From Actinoplanes sp. TFC3 (GTDB lineage Bacteria; Actinomycetota; Actinomycetes; Mycobacteriales; Micromonosporaceae), in contig NZ_LOJP01000001.1 in assembly GCF_001553785.1 (NCBI RefSeq), positions 3,830,929 to 3,894,928 on the forward strand: DNA of 64,000 nucleotides, given 5' to 3'. The notes under the pieces are model-generated. The model saw only the letters and a list, made by a program, of their open reading frames with translations. It had not been told where the DNA came from and made no database searches. A program made the position numbers and the translations under genes. How positions within the stretch are numbered: the stretch's first letter is position 1; every line of letters starts with the position of its first letter. Below are positions 24,370 through 31,568 of the stretch, piece by piece.

Positions 24370-25353
24370 TCAGGCCCGGTGGCGGCCGGGCCTTTCATCC
24401 TCGGTGTCGATGTCGTCCTCGAAGGGCGGCATCGCCACGTCGGTCGGGGCCTCGGCCGCCCGCTCGTCCCACGGTGACACGGCCGAGGGGCGCGGCGTGC
24501 GCTCACCGAAATCGACAAGTGGCACGTACACGCGGGCGTCCACGGCCTCGGCCAGCAGCAGCGCGGCGACCAGCGCGGTAGGGCGTTCCGCGGGGTCCTT
24601 GTCGAGGCAGCGCGAGCACAGGTCGAGCACCTCGGTGGCCAGGCCCTCGATCGGCGGCAGCGGGTCGGGGTGGCGATAGCGCTGGGCGTACACCAGCGCG
24701 GTGCCGGATTCGACCTGCCACGGCAGGCGCCCGGACAGGCAGTGGTAGAGCAGCACGCCGAGGGCGTACATGTCCGACGCCGGGCTGGCGGGCAGGCCCT
24801 GGAAGCGCTCGGGGGCCACATACGCCGGGGTGCCCATCACCGGCCCGTCGGGATCGGGGTCCTGGCTGCCCGCGGCGGCGGCGATGCCGAAGTCGAGCAC
24901 CTTGGCGCCCGAGGGCGTGAGCATGATGTTCGACGGCTTGATGTCGCGGTGCACCACGTCCTGGGCGTGCGCGGCGGCCAGCGCGGCGGCCACCTCGGCG
25001 CAGATGCGCACGGCGATGCGCCAGTCCAGCCCGCCCGCGGCGAGGTGCTCGCTGAGCGTCTGGCCGTCGATGAGTTCCATCACGATGTAGGGCACGTCGC
25101 GGTCGTGCGCCGGTGAGGTGCCGAAATCGTGCACGCCGGCCACGTTGGGATGGGCCAGCCGGGCTGCCGAGCGGGCCTCGGTGCGGACCAGGTCGACGCT
25201 GTCCACATCGCCCAGCGTGCCCTCCACCGCCGGGGCCATGATCTTGACGGCCACCGGGCGGTCGAGGACCTGGTCGTGGCCGCGCCACACCTCGGCCATG
25301 CCGCCGATGCCGATCCGCTGCTCGAGCTGATACCTCCCGCCCAGCGTGCGCAT
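24370..25353 (-). CDS. Serine/threonine protein kinase (PknB-like catalytic domain)
   Basis: A 327-residue Hanks-type kinase. The Gly loop GIGGMAEVWRG lies at residues 15-25, ATP-binding Lys at 37, catalytic HRDIKPSN at 135-142 and DFG at 154-156; the activation segment has VMGTPAYVAPE. All catalytic residues are present. It lacks a membrane helix and PASTA domains, so it is cytosolic; the 60-residue tail is acidic. ATG 25353 is chosen because it directly precedes the kinase fold. It is third in the same-strand unit after the SpeD-like and acyltransferase genes, with an 89-bp gap that may hold its own promoter. Confidence 0.93.
   Translation of the reverse strand: MRTLGGRYQLEQRIGIGGMAEVWRGHDQVLDRPVAVKIMAPAVEGTLGDVDSVDLVRTEARSAARLAHPNVAGVHDFGTSPAHDRDVPYIVMELIDGQTLSEHLAAGGLDWRIAVRICAEVAAALAAAHAQDVVHRDIKPSNIMLTPSGAKVLDFGIAAAAGSQDPDPDGPVMGTPAYVAPERFQGLPASPASDMYALGVLLYHCLSGRLPWQVESGTALVYAQRYRHPDPLPPIEGLATEVLDLCSRCLDKDPAERPTALVAALLLAEAVDARVYVPLVDFGERTPRPSAVSPWDERAAEAPTDVAMPPFEDDIDTEDERPGRHRA
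24372..24393. terminator. Hairpin terminator between convergent USP and kinase genes
   Basis: Arms aggcccgg (24372-24379) and ccgggcct (24386-24393), a 6-nt loop, then tt on the plus strand. It overlaps the end of the kinase gene and probably stops transcription from both sides. Confidence 0.7.
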
Positions 25354-25442
25354 CCTCGGAACCCCCTGTCGCGGCTGACCCGGGCCTTGCCGCCCCCCGG
25401 CCCGGTTCGAGATCGGTACCCGCGGCCCAGCGGGCACAAACG

Positions 25443-26195
25443 TCACGCCCGGGTGGTGTCCACGATGAGGTGGTCCAGGTCGCGCCCGGTGCCCACGCGC
25501 AGCGACGCGGTGGCGGCCAGCCGGGCGCTCACCCATCGGCGCCAGCCGCCGGGGCGCAGCAGCGCCAGCGAGGGGCGCGCGGCGGCGCGCAGCTCACGGG
25601 CGTGCGCCGTGACCGCGGGGGCGATCGCCGGGAAGTCCATGTAGACCGCCCGGTTCTCGGCCGAGCCGAGATATTCGAACGGCCCGGACCCGGCCAGCGG
25701 CTGCAGGGGCGTGCCGAGCAGGGCGATGCCCCGGTACGCCCGGCGGTCGAGCATCGAGACGGCGTGGCGTACGCCGCGGCGCGCCCCCATCACCAGGAAC
25801 GTGCGGTACAGCAGCGAGCTGACCAGCAGCCCGGTGCGCCGCCCGCGATACTCCGGCTGCACCGCGAGGGTGGCGCAGTCCCAGATCAGGCCGCCATCCA
25901 TGCCGTGGCGGGCCAGGATCTCCTGCAGCGGCACGCCGATGTGCGCGGGGGCGTCGTCGATGGTCTTGTTGCCCGCGCCGGTGCTCTCGATCATCCGGGC
26001 CACCCCGGCCGGTACGCCGCGGCGGCGGTCCAGCACCACGAAGAAAAGGCTGTTCAGCTCGTACGGGCTGTACTCGGCCTGCATGACCTGCTCGTCGTTG
26101 CCGAACGTGCTGTCGAAGATGCGCCGTTCCAGCTCACGCCCGGCGTCAGCCAGCTCGGAAGCGGGACCGGTGACCACGCAGACGAAGCGGGCCAT
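25443..26195 (-). CDS. GNAT/autoinducer-synthase-fold N-acyltransferase
   Basis: A 250-residue protein. The layout matches the N-acyl amino acid or N-acyl-homoserine-lactone synthase branch of the GNAT superfamily: ELERRIFDSTFG in the N-terminal arm, SLFFVVLDRRRGVPAGVARMI as core strands, LIWDCATLAVQPEYRGRRTG as the cofactor-binding strand and loop (RGRRTG in place of RxxGxG), then RRAYRGIALLGTPLQPL. It would move an acyl group from CoA or ACP to an amine. ATG 26195 starts 2 bp after the stop of the SpeD-like gene, so these two are co-translated. The acyl acceptor might be the product of that gene (inference). Confidence 0.7.
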   Translation of the reverse strand: MARFVCVVTGPASELADAGRELERRIFDSTFGNDEQVMQAEYSPYELNSLFFVVLDRRRGVPAGVARMIESTGAGNKTIDDAPAHIGVPLQEILARHGMDGGLIWDCATLAVQPEYRGRRTGLLVSSLLYRTFLVMGARRGVRHAVSMLDRRAYRGIALLGTPLQPLAGSGPFEYLGSAENRAVYMDFPAIAPAVTAHARELRAAARPSLALLRPGGWRRWVSARLAATASLRVGTGRDLDHLIVDTTRA

Positions 26196-26197
26196 GG

Positions 26198-26548
26198 TCA
26201 GAAGTCCTTGCCCACGATCTCGGTGGCCTGGAAATAGTCGCGGGTGAAATCGATGACCGCGCCCGGGTCGAACGCCTTGCACGTGTAGACGTCGACGCTG
26301 AAGAACGCGATCGGCCGTTCCCAGGAGTAGAAGTGCGCTCCCGAGGTCTCCCAGTGGATCCAGCCGGCCCAGCCGTAGCGGTCGCTGACGTGGGTGACCG
26401 GATCGATCAGCGTGACCATGCCGGTAACCTCGGACAGGCGGCTCAGATAGTCGCGGATGTGGGCGTCGGTGATCGGATAAGCCGGATATCCCTCGACGAC
26501 CAGCCGCTGACGCGTGATGGCCGGGGCGAGATCCTTGAAGTCCAGCAT
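26198..26548 (-). CDS. SpeD-fold protein (S-adenosylmethionine decarboxylase-like) with altered active site
   Basis: A 116-residue protein from ATG 26548, with AAGG upstream. Its length and pattern match class-1b prokaryotic AdoMetDC: TGMVTLIDPVTHVS in the strand before the cleavage site, then WETSGAHFYSWERP, then FFSVDVYTC. Aligned by eye, the pyruvoyl-forming Ser (Ser69), the Trp seven residues later (76) and the catalytic Cys (90) are kept. The Glu before the Ser is Thr68, and the two His of the canonical ESHxxxHTW are Gly70 and Tyr74, with a His at 72 instead. Self-processing and substrate may therefore differ. It is first in a unit with an acyltransferase. Confidence 0.68.
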   Translation of the reverse strand: MLDFKDLAPAITRQRLVVEGYPAYPITDAHIRDYLSRLSEVTGMVTLIDPVTHVSDRYGWAGWIHWETSGAHFYSWERPIAFFSVDVYTCKAFDPGAVIDFTRDYFQATEIVGKDF

Positions 26549-26856
26549 CGGCTCAACCTTTTCCTGCACCTTGCACAGTGAACAATCGACGCCGGGCAGC
26601 TTGTCATCCCGCGGCGCCGGCTTCAAACAGGCTCCGGCGCGACCCAGTCACGCACGGTGAACCTGCACAAAGCAAACATGGCGAAGCTCGTCCTTGTGGA
26701 ACGGGCTCCGCCATGGTGGCTGTACCGTCAAATCCGCCTTTTATGGTGGCGGGAGCCGGACAGCCGATTCACTTCTGACGATCAAGCTAGGCGTCAGCGG
26801 TCACGGACCGTCATCCGGGGGGCCCGCACGTGACCCGGCTAACATCGCCGGTCATC
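26549..26856. other. Upstream region of the SpeD-like unit, no gene seen
   Basis: This stretch separates the SpeD-like start from the 3' end of the beta-propeller gene on the same strand. It contains an imperfect inverted repeat (ggctccgcc at 26704-26712; ggcgggagcc at 26748-26757) enclosing two copies of a ccgcc...atggtggc motif. On the minus strand a TTGACG lies inside this repeat and could be a -35 box. No convincing -10 box was found. Confidence 0.4.
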
Positions 26857-27750
26857 TCAGTAGGTGATCTCCGTGCGCAGGTCGTGGGCGCCGTCCTCGC
26901 GGGTCGCCTCGTAATAGATGCGGTTGCGACCGTCCGGCAACGCGACCACGCTGACGTAGCGCAGGCCGTTCGGGGCATGCGGGCTGCCCAGCGGTTCGCC
27001 GTCCTCGGCGGTCAGCGGGCCGAAGCTTCCGTCGCTGCGGCGCTCGCCGCGGGCCACACCGGTGCGCTCCTCCCAGTTCTCCCCCGCGGTGGCGCGCCCG
27101 TCGTAGGCGGCCAGCACGGTGCCGCCGTCGACAGTGACCGAGGAGACGCGCACGCCCCGGGCGTCCCACTGGCCGGGCCGGCCGGCGAGCGCGGTGCCAC
27201 GCCAGGTCCAGCTGATCCCGTCCGGGCTGGTCGCATACTCGGTGGTCATGCGGTCGGCGTTGTCCCAGGACTCCAGCGGGTGCACCGAGGCCCAGAGGTG
27301 CCAGCCGTGCTCGTCGTGGTGCAGCACGGGGTCCTTCACGCCGATGGTCTCATCCCCGGCGAGCACCGTGCGCGCCGGCGCGGTGGCCAGGCCCTCGGGC
27401 GTCTCGGCCTCGATGAGGTCCACCCGCCAGTGCTTGGTGCCCGGGGTGGCGACGCTGACGTAGAGCCGCCAGCGGCCCTGCGGGGTGCGCACCAACGCCG
27501 GGCGCTCCAGCGACTCGGCCCCGAACTGGTCCTTGTCGACCTGGGCGACGATCTCGAAGGACTCCCCGTCGGTGGAGCGGGCCACCACGTTGGAGATGCC
27601 CCGGCCCTCGCCGATCGGCAGCCGGAGACGGTACGCAAGGTAGATGTAACCGTCAGCGACGATCGCCGAGGGAGCCCCGGCCCACGCACCCGGTTCATCA
27701 CCCGGAGGCTCGACCACAACTACCGAGTCTTCCCAGGCAGGCAGCGACAT
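26857..27750 (-). CDS. Five-bladed beta-propeller glycosidase-like protein (GH43/GH130 type)
   Basis: About 297 residues of repeated beta-propeller blades: APSAIVADGYIYLAYRLR, ERPALVRTPQGRWRLYVS, VKDPVLHHDEHGWHLWAS, TEYATSPDGISWTWRG, APNGLRYVSVVALPDGRNRIYYEA. These blade sequences with an acidic residue at the blade start are typical of GH43/GH62/GH130-like folds. It lacks a signal peptide if ATG 27750 is the start, as chosen; an in-frame ATG at 27819 would add a weakly hydrophobic leader. It is probably a cytosolic glycosidase or phosphorylase at the edge of the polysaccharide region; the substrate is unknown. Confidence 0.68.
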   Translation of the reverse strand: MSLPAWEDSVVVVEPPGDEPGAWAGAPSAIVADGYIYLAYRLRLPIGEGRGISNVVARSTDGESFEIVAQVDKDQFGAESLERPALVRTPQGRWRLYVSVATPGTKHWRVDLIEAETPEGLATAPARTVLAGDETIGVKDPVLHHDEHGWHLWASVHPLESWDNADRMTTEYATSPDGISWTWRGTALAGRPGQWDARGVRVSSVTVDGGTVLAAYDGRATAGENWEERTGVARGERRSDGSFGPLTAEDGEPLGSPHAPNGLRYVSVVALPDGRNRIYYEATREDGAHDLRTEITY

Positions 27751-27850
27751 TGTCGGGGTTCCGATGGACAAGGCGGCTCCGTTTCGTGGCAGCGGTGACA
27801 CAGCGAGCAGTAGCGCCATCAGTGTGCAACATCTATCGGCCTGATAGGGA

Positions 27851-28786
27851 TTAGGACGTCTTGGCGTGTCGATCCACCGACAGCCAGTCGTCGTAACGCT
27901 CCCCCGTCACGTCCTGCAGCAACGCGATGTCGTCCACGAACAGCGGGAGCAGCGCCTCCCGCTCGGCCGGCGTGGTCACCGGCCGGTTGCCCCGCTTGCG
28001 GTGCAGCAGGGTCAGCAGCGGCCCGCGGGCGGCCAGCCGCAGCGGCACCGGGAAGTGGTGACCGTAGGTCCCACCGGTGCGCAGCAGCGCGCGGAGCACC
28101 GTGTTGAGGTTGTTGTCCTCGACCAGGTGCCGGTTCACGTTCTCCCGGGGGATCTCGCGGACCAGGCCTGTCTCCACCCCGAGGAACGAGCAGACCCGGT
28201 CCAGGGTCGCGGCCGGGGCGTCCTTGAGTTCGCGGTAGCGCAGCAGCAGCACCTGCTCACGCGGGAACACCTTGAACAGGTGCTGCACCTGCCGGCCGTA
28301 CAGCCCCAGGCTCACGTAGTGCCAGAAGTCGGCCCAGCCCGCGGCTTTGCGCCGATCCTCGGCGCGGCAGGCGGTCAGGAAGTCGGCCTCGGGTTCCAGG
28401 CCGGCGTTCCACAGGTGCGTCCAGTTGGAGTGGGCCCGGTCGACGGGGTCGCGCAGGAGCACCACCAGTTTGGCGCCGGGGATCAGCGCCCGGATGCGCT
28501 CGTGCGAGCCGTGGTCGTACAGGTAGAAGGGGGTTGCCTCGCCTTTGAGGGTGTGCGGCGGCGCGGGGGCGAACAGCGCCTCGTAGTCCGCGCGGCGCCA
28601 GACGTGCTCCTGGTAGGTCTGCACGTCGCCGGGGCCGCCGGTGGCCGGAGGCCTGCCGTCGGACAGGAAGAACTTGGGCTCCTTGACCGTCGGCAGGAAC
28701 AGCCCGGGATGGCGGACCAGCGCGGCGTGCAACGCGGTGGTTCCGGCCTTCGGCACACCTGCGATCAGAAAATCAGGAAGCGGCAT
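27851..28786 (-). CDS. Sulfotransferase family protein
   Basis: A 311-residue protein starting MPLPDFLIAGVPKAGTTALHAAL, which contains the 5'-phosphosulfate-binding loop PKAGTT. The 3'-phosphate-binding segment VVLLRDPVDRAHSNW follows, then HYVSLGLYGRQVQHLF and VLLLRYRELKDAP, all hallmarks of Sulfotransfer_1 enzymes of the heparan-sulfotransferase type. They move sulfate from PAPS to a hydroxyl or amine, often on a glycan. A clear SD (gggagaa) precedes ATG 28786. Next to glycosyltransferases, it may sulfate the surface polysaccharide or a glycolipid (inference). Confidence 0.9.
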   Translation of the reverse strand: MPLPDFLIAGVPKAGTTALHAALVRHPGLFLPTVKEPKFFLSDGRPPATGGPGDVQTYQEHVWRRADYEALFAPAPPHTLKGEATPFYLYDHGSHERIRALIPGAKLVVLLRDPVDRAHSNWTHLWNAGLEPEADFLTACRAEDRRKAAGWADFWHYVSLGLYGRQVQHLFKVFPREQVLLLRYRELKDAPAATLDRVCSFLGVETGLVREIPRENVNRHLVEDNNLNTVLRALLRTGGTYGHHFPVPLRLAARGPLLTLLHRKRGNRPVTTPAEREALLPLFVDDIALLQDVTGERYDDWLSVDRHAKTS

Positions 28787-28947
28787 TGAGGTTCTCCCTC
28801 CAGGTGCGCAGCGCGGCGGTGCCCGAGGTCCGGCACCCCGCGCAAGGAAGCCATAGCCTACCCAACCAATAGGCGTGCTGCCCGGCGACGGCTGGGCCCC
28901 GCCCGCCCCTTGGTCATGCTGCCGGGCAGTTGCCGGGGCCCGCCCGC

Positions 28948-29088
28948 TCAGCGGCGACGCCACCAGGTGCGCCGGCGGTAGCGGGGGCAGCGCTCGGGGC
29001 CACAGCGGGCGCACTCGCTGCCGCGGCGGTAGTGGACATGGGCGCTGCGCTCGTGGCCGCAGACACAGAGCGCTTCTTCACCGGTCAT
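28948..29088 (-). CDS. Small cysteine-rich protein, probable zinc binder
   Basis: A 46-residue protein from ATG 29088 (ggtgat upstream). It has CVCGHERSAHVHYRRGSECARCGPERCPRY in overlapping pieces: a CxCGHxxxxH half followed by CxxCxxxxC, then an Arg/Trp-rich tail. Short proteins with this CGH...H...C..CG spacing recur in actinomycetes and probably bind one zinc ion; no role is known. An in-frame upstream extension to 29346 is possible but includes non-typical sequence. Like the genes after it, it is transcribed away from the glycosyltransferase operon. Confidence 0.5.
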   Translation of the reverse strand: MTGEEALCVCGHERSAHVHYRRGSECARCGPERCPRYRRRTWWRRR

Positions 29089-29602
29089 CTCATCACCCAC
29101 CGTGCCGACGACCTCGGGTGAGGGCGCGCCCGGCACCGCGCCGGCGACTCGTCTCGGCTGCCAAGAGTAGGCATCGATGCGCCGCCGTGGTGCTCCCACG
29201 CCGAAACAACCGTCCTGCAACCATTGCTTATACGCAGCGTCATATGACGGTCGGTGACCAAACTTTCGGCGACATGTCGGACAAAAATTTTTCCTGCCCG
29301 GGTGCGAACACCGAAGGTCGCTATCCGATTTGTCACGAGCCGCCATTCTGTGCCCTTCTCTCCCTCGCTGTCCATTACCGACTGTAACGGGTGGGTCGAA
29401 CGGTGATCTTGTGACGTAAGAGTATTGCCGCAGGTCAACCGACTGGTTAGATCTCGCCGCACGGGTGTCGAGTCCATGGACTTTTGGTTATTTGACGCTA
29501 CGTAGCGTGCAGCTACATTTGTCGACAGAAGCCGGCGACCCGGATTTCCGCTCCCGGAATTTGCCGATCCACCTCGCTTCTGCAGCCTGCGAAGGGAACG
29601 AC
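29089..29602. other. Long palindrome-rich intergenic region upstream of the glycosyltransferase operon
   Basis: At 514 bp this is among the longest gene-free stretches and is locally AT-rich (for example acaaaaatttttcc near 29281). It contains three perfect palindromes: cgtcatatgacg at 29238-29249, cgacatgtcg at 29270-29279 and acgctacgtagcgt at 29495-29508. It also holds a probable promoter, annotated separately. It lies between divergent genes and looks like a regulatory hub for the polysaccharide operon. Confidence 0.55.
29492..29519 (+). promoter_or_regulatory. Probable promoter with palindromic operator in the spacer
   Basis: A -35 TTGACG (29492-29497) and a -10 TACATT (29514-29519) are separated by 16 bp. 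The 14-bp palindrome acgctacgtagcgt (29495-29508) overlaps the -35 and spacer. It lies 84 bp upstream of the first glycosyltransferase gene. A regulator bound here would control the operon. Confidence 0.5.
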
Positions 29603-30577
29603 ATGCAGCTCCCACCGTCCTCCGACACCACGGCGGGTAACCGTTCACCGTCACCGACCGTAAGCGTCGTCATTCCGACCCTCAACGAGGAGCGGAACCT
29701 GCCGCACGTGTTCGCCGCGCTGCCCGAGGGCATCGACGAGGTGATCCTGGTGGACGGGGGCTCGATCGACCGCACCGTCGAGGTGGCCCGCGAGCTGCGC
29801 CCGGACGTCGTGGTGGTGCAGCAGTCGCGCACCGGCAAGGGCAACGCGCTGGCCTGCGGGTTCGCCGCCTGCACGAGCGACATCATCGTGATGATCGACG
29901 CCGACGGCTCAACCGACCCGGCGGAGATCCCGCTGTTCGTGGCCGAACTGGTCGACGGCGCCGACTTCGTCAAGGGCTCGCGGTTCGCCAAGGGCGGGCA
30001 CAGCCACGACATCACCCGGCTGCGCAAGCTGGGCAACGACGGGCTCAACATCGTGGTGAACGTGCTGTTCGGCACCCGCTTCACCGACCTGTGCTACGGC
30101 TACAACGCCTTCTGGGCGCGCGTGGTGCCCACGCTCGACCTGCCCGACCCGGCCCTGCCGCGGCCCATCGACGGCGCCAAGCTGTGGGGCGACGGCTTCG
30201 AGATCGAGACAATGATCAACATTCGGGCGGCCGCCGACGGCATGCGGGTCGGCGAGGTGGGCAGCATCGAGCATGCCCGCATCCACGGCCAGAGCAACCT
30301 GAACACCTTCCGCGACGGCTTCCGGGTGCTGCGGACCATCTTCAGCGAGTACGGCCGGATGCGCCGAACCCGCCGCACCGGCGCGAACACCGGCGGCGTG
30401 ATCGTGCACCAGCACCCGTCGGCGGCCCGCAACACCCCGCCGGCCCACACCCTCAGCAAGGTCGTCAACCGCCCACCGGCCGCCGCCTCGGAGCCGCGCC
30501 AGCACGTGGCCAGCCTCAACCGGGCCACGCGTCCCGAGTCGTCGCTGCGCCGCGACGAGAACCGGCCCGCTCGCTGA
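29603..30577 (+). CDS. Glycosyltransferase family 2 (polyprenyl-phosphate hexosyltransferase-like)
   Basis: A 324-residue GT-A enzyme. It shows VSVVIPTLNEERNLPHVF, VILVDGGSIDRTVEVA, the metal-binding DADGSTDP (variant DxD) and the acceptor-side FTDLCYGYNAFW. The pattern is that of DPM1/ArnC-like enzymes that charge polyprenyl phosphate with a sugar, though no C-terminal membrane helices are present; the tail is Arg/Pro-rich. ATG 29603 is chosen for the gaaggga SD. It is the first gene of an operon with two more GT2 genes and two membrane proteins. Confidence 0.9.
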   Translation: MQLPPSSDTTAGNRSPSPTVSVVIPTLNEERNLPHVFAALPEGIDEVILVDGGSIDRTVEVARELRPDVVVVQQSRTGKGNALACGFAACTSDIIVMIDADGSTDPAEIPLFVAELVDGADFVKGSRFAKGGHSHDITRLRKLGNDGLNIVVNVLFGTRFTDLCYGYNAFWARVVPTLDLPDPALPRPIDGAKLWGDGFEIETMINIRAAADGMRVGEVGSIEHARIHGQSNLNTFRDGFRVLRTIFSEYGRMRRTRRTGANTGGVIVHQHPSAARNTPPAHTLSKVVNRPPAAASEPRQHVASLNRATRPESSLRRDENRPAR

Positions 30578-30605
30578 ACCCCCTGCCGTCCTAGGAGCTC
30601 CTGCC

Positions 30606-31568
30606 GTGGATTCCACGACCCCCCGTCCCGCCGTCAGCATCGTCATCCCGACCCACACCGAGAAGCGCTGGTCGTCGATCGTCCGCACGGTCGCGGCGGC
30701 GAAGTCACAGACCTGCACCCCGGCCGAAATCGTGCTGGTGGTCGATCACAACCCGGCCCTGTACCTGCGGGCCCGGCGTGACCTCAGCGGCGTGACGGTG
30801 CTGGAGAACCTGTACGCCCAGGGCGTCTCCGGCAACCGCAACACCGGGGCGTTCCACACCTCCACGTCGCTGATCGCCTTCGTCGACGACGACGTCACCA
30901 TGGGCCCGGACTGGCTGGCCAGCCTGGTCACGCCGTTCACCGACCCGCGGGTGGTGGGCGCGGGCGGCGGCATCAGCCCGGCCTGGGCCAAGCGGGCGCC
31001 GCGCTGGATGCCCGAGGAGTTCCTGTGGGCGGTCGGCGGCTCGTACGCGGGGATGCCCACCACGGTGTCGCGCATCCGCAACGTGTGGTCGGCCGGCATG
31101 GTCGTGCGCCGCGACGCGTTCCTGGCTGTCGGCGGCTTCCGGGTCGGCTTCGGCAAACTCGGCAGCATGAACCGCCCCGAGGACACCGAGCTGTGCCTGC
31201 GGATGAGCGCCGTCGAAGGCGGGCACTGGATGTACGTTCCCGACGCGGTGATCCGCCATGACGTACCCGCCACCCACTCGACGTTCGGCTTCTTCCTGCG
31301 CCGCTGCTACGCCGAGGGCCGGGGCAAGGTGGCGATGGCCGGGCTGCTCGACGGCTCGCAAAGCCTGGGCTCGGAACGCAGCTACCTCAAGTCGCTGCCG
31401 CTCGCGGTGGTGCGCAACCTTGGTGCGGCGGCCCGGGGACGCGGTGTCGATCACGTCCTCAAGGCCGGTGGCGTGCTCGCCGGGGTGGCCGCCGCCGGCT
31501 GGGGCGGGGTGGTGGAGACGGTCGCCGCACGGCGCACGGCTCAGCCGGCGCTGGAGGTGGCCCGATGA
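30606..31568 (+). CDS. Glycosyltransferase family 2
   Basis: A 320-residue GT2 enzyme: VSIVIPTHTEKRW at the nucleotide site, LIAFVDDDVTMGPDWLASL with the DDD metal-binding motif, GMVVRRDAFLAVGGF and PEDTELCLRM as the acceptor-side ED motif. The GTG start at 30606 is supported by AGGAG 8 nt upstream; that SD is part of the self-complementary aggagctcct. It probably adds a sugar to a growing surface glycan in the cytosol. The stop overlaps the next gene (ATGA at 31565). Confidence 0.9.
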   Translation: MDSTTPRPAVSIVIPTHTEKRWSSIVRTVAAAKSQTCTPAEIVLVVDHNPALYLRARRDLSGVTVLENLYAQGVSGNRNTGAFHTSTSLIAFVDDDVTMGPDWLASLVTPFTDPRVVGAGGGISPAWAKRAPRWMPEEFLWAVGGSYAGMPTTVSRIRNVWSAGMVVRRDAFLAVGGFRVGFGKLGSMNRPEDTELCLRMSAVEGGHWMYVPDAVIRHDVPATHSTFGFFLRRCYAEGRGKVAMAGLLDGSQSLGSERSYLKSLPLAVVRNLGAAARGRGVDHVLKAGGVLAGVAAAGWGGVVETVAARRTAQPALEVAR

